From the NCBI GenBank assembly GCA_016928935.1, contig JAFGJU010000213.1:1-31714 (forward strand): a DNA stretch of 31,714 nucleotides. The letters are read 5' to 3'. The stretch comes from Candidatus Eiseniibacteriota bacterium (GTDB lineage: Bacteria > Eisenbacteria > RBG-16-71-46 > JAFGJU01). Below are positions 1 to 5,792 of the stretch, in pieces; within the stretch, counting starts at the first letter, position 1, and every line of letters begins with the position of its first letter. Both the position numbers and the translations under genes were made by a program. Under the pieces are notes generated by a model that worked only from the letters and a program-made list of their open reading frames with translations, had not been told where the DNA came from and did no database searches.

Positions 1-24
1 ACGGATGCTCGCCGCCCCGCTCCA

Positions 25-762
25 CTACAGGATCCACTTGCGCTCGATATTCCAGAGACTCAAGGCGAAGAGGCCCACGCAGAATGCACCAAGGACCGAC
101 AAGTCCATGCTGAATGGTAGTGAATTCCCCGCGTTTATGGCTCCGTGCAGAGCGTCGGCGCCGTAGGTCAGCGGCAGCGAATAGGAAAGCGGCCTCAGAA
201 AGACGGGCAGCTTCTCCAAGGGGAAGAAAAGCCCGCAGAGAAAAATCATGGGGAAGCGAAAGAAATTGGAGAAGGTCTGTGCCTCGAACACCTCGCTGGC
301 CGCAACGGCGATGAAGAGCCCGAGAAAGGTCGAGGCGACGGCGATCATGAGCACGGCCGGAACGAACACCCCCCACGCCACTTGGGACAGGTCCATTATG
401 AAGGAGGCCATGACGACTGGCACGAAGGCGTTGGCCACGCCGAAGAGAATTGCTCCGCTGGTCTTGGCCAGCATGAGGAGGGCGAGAGGGACTGGAGCCA
501 GCAGCAATCGCTCGAAAGACCGGTTCTTTTTTTCGAAGGTCACTGTTACGGACAACATCGAGGTTGTTCCGAACAGGATTGACACGGCCACGACTCCCGG
601 AAGCAGCGTAGACAAGTTGTCCATCCCGCTCCCGGACCGGATGAAGAACATTCCAGTCCAGGCGAGGGGAAAGATCAGCCCCCAACTGACGTTAGGCGGC
701 TTCAAGTAGTAAGTCCGCACGTCCTTGACCAGGATGTTCCAAAAGGCGATCCAGAGCTTCAT
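25..762 (-). CDS. ABC-2 type exporter permease
   Basis: This is the membrane subunit of a two-gene ABC exporter, 245 residues with about six hydrophobic segments, in the inner membrane. The fold resembles the NodJ/DrrB-type ABC-2 permeases: an N-terminal amphipathic stretch (MKLWIAFWNILVKDVRTYYL), then helices around residues 25-42, 52-75, 92-120, 130-155, 165-185 and 222-240. A charged FEKKNRSFERLLLAP loop lies near 76-90, a place typical for contact with the ATPase, and FPLEKLP lies near 180. Its ATG overlaps the stop of the ATPase gene (ATGA), so the two are translationally coupled and last in the ArsR-headed operon. The substrate cannot be read from the sequence. The family is confident; the cargo (drug, lipid, metal complex or peptide) is unknown. 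Confidence 0.9.
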   Translation of the reverse strand: MKLWIAFWNILVKDVRTYYLKPPNVSWGLIFPLAWTGMFFIRSGSGMDNLSTLLPGVVAVSILFGTTSMLSVTVTFEKKNRSFERLLLAPVPLALLMLAKTSGAILFGVANAFVPVVMASFIMDLSQVAWGVFVPAVLMIAVASTFLGLFIAVAASEVFEAQTFSNFFRFPMIFLCGLFFPLEKLPVFLRPLSYSLPLTYGADALHGAINAGNSLPFSMDLSVLGAFCVGLFALSLWNIERKWIL

Positions 763-1733
763 TGGCCGCCCCCCGCCTTTTCCTTCTCTTTTCGCATGAC
801 ATCGGCGCCGATGCCCGTCATTCGCACGAAGACGTCTTCCAGAGAGGGCCTCGACCTTCGGGCCTCCATGACGTCAACTCCCTGGTCCTCCAGGAAGCGG
901 ACGACGGGGCCCACTCGAATTGGACCGCTGGCCTCGACCCGAATAGAGTCGCCTTCAGGCACGGTGAACTCGAGGCCCGGAAACGACGCTGAGAGTCTCT
1001 CCAGGATGTCGTCCGGCGGGGCTGTGCAGACAATCCGGACCACGTGCGGTGCGTGTGTCGGCTGGATGAGTTGTTCCACGGTGTCCACCTGGATGATTCG
1101 GCCGTCCACGATGAAAGCGACGCGGCCGCACAGCCGCTCCGCCTCCTCGATGTAGTGTGTCGTGAGGAAGATGGTCGTCCCATCCTGATTGAGCTTCCCT
1201 ATGAGCTGCCTCAGCTGCCGTGCGCTCGCCACGTCGATGCCGCTGGTGGGTTCGTCCAAGAACAAAATCTCCGGCCCGTGGATGATTCCGGCGGCCACGG
1301 TGAGCCTGCGCTTCATGCCTTTGGAGTAGCCGCCAAACTTGCGGTTCGCCGCTTTGGTCAGGCCAAACTCTTCAAGAAGGTCCCTCGCCCGGGCCCGCCG
1401 CTCGACTCTGCCCAGGCCGTAAAGAGACGCGCAAAAACAGAGGTTGTCGAAACCCGTGAGCTCCGGGTAGAGGTTACTCTCGTCAGGGACAACGCCGACG
1501 AGATGTTGTGCCGCTCTCGGATTCCTTACGCAGTCGATGCCCCCCACGTGGATCGTCCCGGAGTCAGGGCGTGCCAGCCCTGTGAGCATGTTTATCGTTG
1601 TAGTCTTGCCGGCGCCGTTGGGGCCCAAAAACCCAAAGAGCTCACCCCTGAGAACCTCAAACGAGATGTCAGAGACGGCTTGAACGTCCTCGAAACGCTT
1701 GCTCAACCCGTCAACTGCAATGGCAGAACTCAT
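759..1733 (-). CDS. ABC exporter ATP-binding protein (DrrA/CcmA-like)
   Basis: This 324-residue ATPase drives the adjacent permease. Walker A is at residues 37-45 (GPNGAGKTT), the signature motif is the variant YSKGMKRRL (136-144), Walker B is LFLDEPTSGID (157-167) and the switch histidine is in TTHYIEEAE (191-199). The Q-loop position holds Asp84 in VPDESNLYPELTG, a variant I recall from DrrA-like relatives. A C-terminal regulatory region of about 110 residues follows the nucleotide-binding domain, as in daunorubicin-type exporters. The start at 1733 is chosen over an upstream in-frame ATG at 1805 because homology begins at MSSAIAVDGL and this ATG overlaps the stop of the cysteine-rich gene as ATGA. 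The upstream GAGAAG could act as a weak ribosome site, so coupling is likely. Confidence 0.92.
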   Translation of the reverse strand: MSSAIAVDGLSKRFEDVQAVSDISFEVLRGELFGFLGPNGAGKTTTINMLTGLARPDSGTIHVGGIDCVRNPRAAQHLVGVVPDESNLYPELTGFDNLCFCASLYGLGRVERRARARDLLEEFGLTKAANRKFGGYSKGMKRRLTVAAGIIHGPEILFLDEPTSGIDVASARQLRQLIGKLNQDGTTIFLTTHYIEEAERLCGRVAFIVDGRIIQVDTVEQLIQPTHAPHVVRIVCTAPPDDILERLSASFPGLEFTVPEGDSIRVEASGPIRVGPVVRFLEDQGVDVMEARRSRPSLEDVFVRMTGIGADVMRKEKEKAGGGQ

Positions 1734-1864
1734 TTCTTGGTCTTCTCTTGCACGCAGGGGTGCTTCCGGCCGCCGTGGCACTCCCGGACTTGCTCCGGAG
1801 TGCATTCACGGGGCTTGCCCTTGAGTCTGTCGGGGTTCTGGCAGCACTTGTCCTTTCCGCACAT
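1730..1864 (-). CDS. 44-residue cysteine-rich microprotein
   Basis: This small soluble protein has six cysteines (2, 7, 8, 21, 29, 37) and two histidines (30, 35) in 44 residues, with the core CTPEQVRECHGG and a lysine-rich tail. It has no signal peptide. A strong ribosome site (AAAGGAG, 7 nt before the ATG at 1864) marks the start; the longer in-frame reading from 1969 overlaps the end of arsR and has no such site. Its TGA overlaps the ATPase ATG (ATGA). I recall small proteins with a C-(T/S)-P-E-Q-(I/V)-x-x-C-H-G core, annotated as hypothetical, from genomes with ArsR-linked loci, but cannot search here. The Cys/His spacing and the ArsR context suggest metal or metalloid binding, or a redox role (inference). 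The ORF call is strong, the function open. Confidence 0.8.
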   Translation of the reverse strand: MCGKDKCCQNPDRLKGKPRECTPEQVRECHGGRKHPCVQEKTKK

Positions 1865-1926
1865 GTTTGGACTCCTTTCCTCAACTGGCTGCGACGACGT
1901 CCGTCGCTGGCGCGGCAAGCGGCAAC

Positions 1927-2208
1927 TCATTTGCGCACTTCTAACAGACCTCTCGCAGTCCTGGACCATTTGGCCAGCGTCTTCCTGTTCACCCGATAAT
2001 GGACGTAGTAGCCCCTTTTCTCCGCCACAACGATGTCCGCGTCCCGCAGGACTCTAAGATGCTGAGACACGGCCGCGGGCGTTATTCGCAAACGGCGAGC
2101 GAGCGCGTTCACGCAGAGCGACCGATGCTTCAACAGCTCAATCATCCGGATGCGGGTCTCCACAGATAGTAGCTTGAAAATCCTGGCTTGGTCGCGCGTC
2201 TCAAGCAT
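1927..2208 (-). CDS. ArsR/SmtB-family transcriptional regulator
   Basis: This 93-residue winged-helix repressor probably senses a ligand and controls its own operon. The helix-turn-helix is clear: SLCVNALARRLRITPAAVSQHLRVLRDADIV (residues about 31-61), followed by the wing EKRGYYVHYRVN. Classical ArsR sensors have a CxC pair in helix alpha-3 (ELCVCDL). Here only one cysteine remains (SLCVNAL), so the usual three-thiolate As(III) site is absent and the ligand may differ. The start at 2208 (MLETRDQARIF) is preferred because the family begins there; the frame stays open upstream to 2331 but would run through the palindromic operator and promoter. The next gene starts 62 bp downstream on the same strand. 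Confidence 0.9.
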   Translation of the reverse strand: MLETRDQARIFKLLSVETRIRMIELLKHRSLCVNALARRLRITPAAVSQHLRVLRDADIVVAEKRGYYVHYRVNRKTLAKWSRTARGLLEVRK

Positions 2209-2220
2209 GGCGTCTCTCTG

Positions 2221-2247
2221 ATTAAGTATCCTCGCAAATACTTTAAT
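2221..2247. promoter_or_regulatory. Putative ArsR operator (inverted repeat)
   Basis: The arms are ATTAAGTAT (2221-2229) and ATACTTTAAT (2238-2247), complementary apart from one extra T and separated by 8 bp. The site lies 13 bp upstream of the arsR start and overlaps the predicted -10. Position, AT-rich arms and symmetry fit an autoregulatory ArsR/SmtB operator. Confidence 0.65.
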
Positions 2248-2268
2248 TCCTCCTAAGCCGTTTTTCAA
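2240..2268 (-). promoter_or_regulatory. Predicted sigma-70 promoter of the arsR operon
   Basis: Read on the minus strand, TTGAAA (2268-2263), a 17-bp spacer and TAAAGT (2245-2240). The -10 lies inside the right arm of the palindrome, so a bound repressor would block polymerase. An AGGAGG in the spacer is not followed by a usable start codon. Confidence 0.5.
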
Positions 2269-2333
2269 CGAGTAGTTGTTTGAGACCCTGGGAAGAAACA
2301 CCTGAGGAGTAATCTGCCAGGGAGAGGCCAAAC

Positions 2334-2528
2334 GGCGATGGCGGCATGGGCGTCGTCCACAAGGCCGAGGACATGAAGCTGGGCGGGGCGGCGGCGCTCA
2401 AGTTCCTTGCGCCGGAGCTGACCCGCGACAGGAAGGCTAGGAAACGCTTCGTCTGCGAGGCCCAGGCAGCTTCGTCGGCCGAGCTCCCTAACATGTGCCC
2501 TATCCACGAGATTGCGGACACTCCCTGA
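2334..2528 (+). pseudogene. Remnant of a Ser/Thr protein kinase (N-lobe only)
   Basis: The translation matches the N-lobe of bacterial Hanks-type (PknB-like) kinases. It shows the glycine-rich loop GDGGMGVVHKAED, the ATP lysine in AALKFL (normally VALKFL), then APELTRDRKARKRFVCEAQAAS and PNMCPIHEI. The frame opens just after a TAA at 2310 and ends at TGA 2526-2528, so everything after beta-strand 5 is missing: the hinge, HRD, DFG and the whole C-lobe. I could not find the rest in any frame between here and 2666. A 60-codon ORF (2346-2528) remains but has no ribosome site and could not form an active kinase. It is probably debris of a kinase gene once located between arsR and the ClC gene. Confidence 0.75.
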
Positions 2529-2543
2529 AGCGCTACGCTCAGC

Positions 2544-2572
2544 TTGCGCGGATGCCTCCCGAACGTTAGAAT
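2544..2572 (+). promoter_or_regulatory. Predicted promoter of the ClC gene
   Basis: TTGCGC (2544-2549), a 17-bp spacer and TAGAAT (2567-2572) give a reasonable sigma-70 match 94 bp before the ClC start. The rest of 2529-2665 shows only the ribosome site (GAGAGG) near its end. Confidence 0.45.
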
Positions 2573-2665
2573 GGCACGACAGCGCTCACGTATCGGAACC
2601 CGAGAGAGTCGTAGGCCTCCCGACGGGACCGGGGTGGCATCACAAGACTGAGAGGTTCCTTCCGA

Positions 2666-4432
2666 ATGACAGAGGAGAGCACGTCACAGACAACCAAGCT
2701 GCCGACCTTCGGGCGCGCCTTCCGCCGTCTGACCTCGTCTGAACACAACGTAATCATCGCACTTTCCGTTGTCATCGGGGTATCGGTCGGGCTGGCCTCC
2801 CTCGTGTTCAGATTTTTGCTCGAAAGCGCGAGGACTCTGCTCTTCGAGGGCCTGCAGGCCCCCGAGGGTTCGCCTGCTCGCTTCTTGGTCATCGCCATTC
2901 CCGCAATAGGCGGCCTGCTGGTGGGGCCGATTATTCATTTCTTCGCGCGTGAGGCGAAAGGCCACGGTGTCCCCGAGGTCATGCAAGCGGTGGCGTTGAG
3001 AGGGGGAATCATCAGGCGGCGCGTGGCCCTGGCAAAGGCAGTGGCCTCGGCAATCTGCATCGGCTCCGGCGGTTCGGCCGGCAGGGAGGGCCCCATAGTC
3101 CAGATCGGCTCGGCCGTGGGGTCTGGAATTGGCCAGTTCGCGCGGATGTCCGAAGACCGGCTCAAGGTCCTGGTTGGCTGTGGCGCTGCGGCAGGGATAG
3201 CAGCAGTTTTCAACGCTCCCATTGCCGGCGTGATGTTCGCGCTGGAGGTCATCCTGGGAGATTGGGGAATAAGGACTCTGAGCCCGGTTGTTCTGTCCTC
3301 GGTGCTGGCCTCCGTGACTTCCAGACTTGCGCTCGGCGACAACCTCGCCTTCAGGGTTTCCGCCTACCACCTGGTCAGCGCATGGGAAATGCCAGTGTAT
3401 GCCGTGCTCGGAATACTGGCAGGGATTGTCGCCGTGGTCTTCATAAGGAGCCTGTACAAGTGCGAAGACATTTTTGAGTCCCTGAAGGTGCCCGGCTATC
3501 TCAAGCCGGCGGTGGGCGGGCTCCTGGTGGGATGCGTGGGATTGTTCTTTCCTCAAATTTTCAGTGACGGTTATCCGGCGGTGAATCTGGCGCTCAACGA
3601 TCAGCTTACGCTGACACTCGCACTCGCGTTGGTCTTCGCAAAAATAGCGGCCACGTCCTTCACCCTGGGGTCCGGCAACTCCGGCGGGATCTTCGCCCCA
3701 TCGCTCTTCATAGGCGCCATGCTCGGGGCCGCAGTGGGCAACGTCGCGCACACTTTGATGCCGGAAGTGACGGCGTCGGCCGGCGCCTACGCACTGGTTG
3801 GAATGGCGGCACTGGTTGGCGGAACGACACACGCTCCCATCACGGCCATGCTGATCATATTCGAGATGACCAACGACTACAGCATCATACTACCTCTCAT
3901 GCTCTGCTCCGCCGTGAGCACGCTGGTGTCGTCCCAGATAAGCAAGCAATCCATATACACCCTTAAGCTTGCCCGGCGCGGGATCAACATAAGGCGTGGT
4001 GTGGACGTAAACGTCATGGGATCCATCACGGTGGACTCCGTGATGAGAAAGAACGTGGAGTCCGTACGCGCGCATCTGCCGCTCACGGATTTCCTGCGGA
4101 TTCTGAGAAGCACGGCAGCTACAACCTTCCCGGTGGTAGACGGCTCCGGAACGCTCGTGGGCGTCGTCTCGCTCGAAGACGCCAGAGAGGTGGTTCTGAA
4201 TGAGTCCCGGGCAAGCCTGGAGCGGATCTTGATAGTACAGGATATTGCTGACTGTAACCCGCCGGTGCTCAATCCCGGCCACACTCTAAACGACGCAATG
4301 CTGAGCTTCGGGGCCCGGGATTCTGAACAGCTTCCCGTAGTGGATTCGTCGACGCGCAGGCTATTGGGCGTCGTAGTGCGGGCCGACGTCATCGGCGCGT
4401 ACAACAAGACGCTTCTCTCCAGGGACCGCTGA
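2666..4432 (+). CDS. ClC-family chloride channel/transporter with CBS pair
   Basis: This 588-residue inner-membrane anion channel or exchanger carries a cytoplasmic regulatory tail. The ClC core (about 28-440) has the family selectivity motifs: GHGVPEV (99-105), GSGGSAGREGPIVQIG (133-148, gating Glu141), GSGNSGGIFAPSLF (335-348) and the pore tyrosine in SIYTLKLARR (Tyr431). The helix-D serine of the E. coli protein is His100 here, and the internal proton glutamate (E203 in E. coli) aligns with Val195 in FALEVILGDW. Two CBS domains follow (about 455-512 and 523-580; FPVVDGSGTLVGVVSLED and LPVVDSSTRRLLGVV), so gating may respond to adenine nucleotides. It stands alone between a kinase remnant and the MscS/trehalose operon, which suggests anion balance during osmotic change. 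Start: ATG after GAGAGG. Confidence 0.95.
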   Translation: MTEESTSQTTKLPTFGRAFRRLTSSEHNVIIALSVVIGVSVGLASLVFRFLLESARTLLFEGLQAPEGSPARFLVIAIPAIGGLLVGPIIHFFAREAKGHGVPEVMQAVALRGGIIRRRVALAKAVASAICIGSGGSAGREGPIVQIGSAVGSGIGQFARMSEDRLKVLVGCGAAAGIAAVFNAPIAGVMFALEVILGDWGIRTLSPVVLSSVLASVTSRLALGDNLAFRVSAYHLVSAWEMPVYAVLGILAGIVAVVFIRSLYKCEDIFESLKVPGYLKPAVGGLLVGCVGLFFPQIFSDGYPAVNLALNDQLTLTLALALVFAKIAATSFTLGSGNSGGIFAPSLFIGAMLGAAVGNVAHTLMPEVTASAGAYALVGMAALVGGTTHAPITAMLIIFEMTNDYSIILPLMLCSAVSTLVSSQISKQSIYTLKLARRGINIRRGVDVNVMGSITVDSVMRKNVESVRAHLPLTDFLRILRSTAATTFPVVDGSGTLVGVVSLEDAREVVLNESRASLERILIVQDIADCNPPVLNPGHTLNDAMLSFGARDSEQLPVVDSSTRRLLGVVVRADVIGAYNKTLLSRDR

Positions 4433-4504
4433 GCGCGGGACGGATTCGGTCTCGGTCGGCGTCGGCGATTTCGTGCAGCCCCACAGTTGTCCGCTGAGCC
4501 GCAA

Positions 4505-4523
4505 CCGGTTGTGCTGGAACCGG
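4505..4523. other. Small perfect hairpin downstream of the ClC gene
   Basis: CCGGTT (4505-4510) and AACCGG (4518-4523) flank a 7-nt loop. No T-tract follows, so it may be a processing or weak termination site rather than an intrinsic terminator. Apart from the promoter below, the rest of the 307-bp spacer 4433-4739 shows no gene. Confidence 0.3.
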
Positions 4524-4562
4524 ATTCCGACAGAGAATGTTCCTTTGCCTCTCGCCCCGGGG

Positions 4563-4591
4563 TTGCACAATAGGCCGACTTCTGCTATGTT
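4563..4591 (+). promoter_or_regulatory. Predicted promoter of the mscS-trehalose operon
   Basis: TTGCAC (4563-4568), 17 bp, then TATGTT (4586-4591) preceded by TGC, an extended -10. This is one of the best sigma-70-type matches in the window. It lies about 150 bp before mscS, leaving a long 5' leader (about 4598-4739) that could hold regulation, though I see no known riboswitch fold. Confidence 0.55.
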
Positions 4592-4739
4592 AGTATTGAA
4601 CGGTCGAATTGCCGCAGAGCTTCGGGCACTATCTTCTTGAGAAAAAACAGCTGCGTCTATCGAACGAGCCACCTCGTCGGGTCACTGCGCGTAGCTTAGA
4701 GTCGATACCTAGAGTTCCCCTTAGGAAAGGCGAATAGTG

Positions 4740-5792
4740 ATGGATTGGCAGGGAGCCCATCTCATGCAGAATCTTAGAGTGCTATTAGTGCCCGCCATTG
4801 TCCTCGTAATCACATTTCTGTCCGGGTACGTTGTGAGGAAGGTCGTTTTTCGAAGTCTGACGCGTTGGGCTCGGAATACGAAGACGCAGTTGGACGACAT
4901 CATCATCTCCTCGACCCAAGGTCCTTTCATCGTTTGGTTTCTTATTCTGGGCCTGTTCATCGCGATTGAAGTGTCCGCGCTTCCTGCGCAAGCCGTAGGA
5001 ACAGCCGAGAAGGTGTTGATGGTGCTGGCGGTGCTTTCCGTGACGGCCACGGTAGCCAACGTGGCCGGCAAGCTGATAGGCGCGCATGCGGCCAAGGCGG
5101 ACACAGCCCTGCCTGCGGCCACTCTGACGCAGAATGTCAGCCGAATAGTCATATTCACTGTCGGTCTTCTCATCATCCTGAACGGGTTGGGGATAGCCAT
5201 AACCCCCATACTCGCCACACTCGGCATAGGCGGATTGGCAGTAGCTCTTGCGCTGCAGGACACACTTGCCAACCTGTTCGCGGGACTGCACATCATCGCG
5301 GCGAAGCAGATTCGGGTGGGCGATTACGTGAAGCTCCAGACTGGCGAGGAAGGGTACGTCACCGATATCAACTGGCGAACGACAAGAATTAGAATGCTCG
5401 CCAACAACATTGTTCTCGTTCCAAACGACACTCTAGCGAAGTCCGTGGTGACGAACTATTACCTGCCGGAAACGGACATGTCGGTGCTTGTGCAGGTGGG
5501 CGTGCACTATAACAGCGACCTCAGACGCGTTGAGGCGGTCACCTGCGAGGTGGGACGCGAGGTCATGAAGGAAGTGAAGGGAGGGGTAGCCGACTTCGAG
5601 CCCTTCATCCGTTACCATACCTTCAACGAGTCGAGTATTGACTTCTCCGTCATTCTGCGGGCGCGGGAGCTGGTCGACCAGTACGTGGTCAAGCACGAGT
5701 TCATCAAGCGACTCCACGCCCGCTACGCGCAGGAGGGCATAGTGATCCCGTTCCCGATAAGTGCCGTCAATTTCGAGCAGGAGAAACAGTAG
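4740..5792 (+). CDS. MscS-family mechanosensitive ion channel
   Basis: This 350-residue inner-membrane channel opens under membrane tension to release solutes on hypo-osmotic shock. About four hydrophobic segments (near 12-34, 63-85, 92-115, 133-190) precede the soluble part. The pore helix is the Gly/Ala-rich stretch ILATLGIGGLAVALALQDTL and ANLFAGLHI. The MscS beta-domain follows (IRVGDYVKLQTGEEGYVTDINWRTTRIR, NNIVLVPNDTLAKSVVTNYY), then the alpha/beta C-terminal domain ending IVIPFPISAVNFEQEKQ. The ATG at 4740 follows AGGAAAGG; a GTG one codon upstream is an alternative. Its TAG is immediately followed by the ATG of the trehalose-6-phosphate synthase fusion with no spacer, so the two proteins are very probably co-translated. 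Confidence 0.95.
   Translation: MDWQGAHLMQNLRVLLVPAIVLVITFLSGYVVRKVVFRSLTRWARNTKTQLDDIIISSTQGPFIVWFLILGLFIAIEVSALPAQAVGTAEKVLMVLAVLSVTATVANVAGKLIGAHAAKADTALPAATLTQNVSRIVIFTVGLLIILNGLGIAITPILATLGIGGLAVALALQDTLANLFAGLHIIAAKQIRVGDYVKLQTGEEGYVTDINWRTTRIRMLANNIVLVPNDTLAKSVVTNYYLPETDMSVLVQVGVHYNSDLRRVEAVTCEVGREVMKEVKGGVADFEPFIRYHTFNESSIDFSVILRARELVDQYVVKHEFIKRLHARYAQEGIVIPFPISAVNFEQEKQ

Noticed and set aside
1730..1969. Longer 79-codon version of the cysteine-rich protein
   Set aside because: The extra N-terminal part overlaps the arsR 3' end and has no ribosome site, while the ATG at 1864 has a strong one.
1044..2057. Plus-strand open frame of 337 codons across the ABC ATPase and ArsR genes
   Set aside because: It runs antisense through three real genes and their junctions; the composition is that of a shadow frame.
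2684..3832. Minus-strand open frame of 382 codons opposite the ClC gene
   Set aside because: It mirrors the codon structure of the well-supported ClC gene and has no domain or ribosome site.
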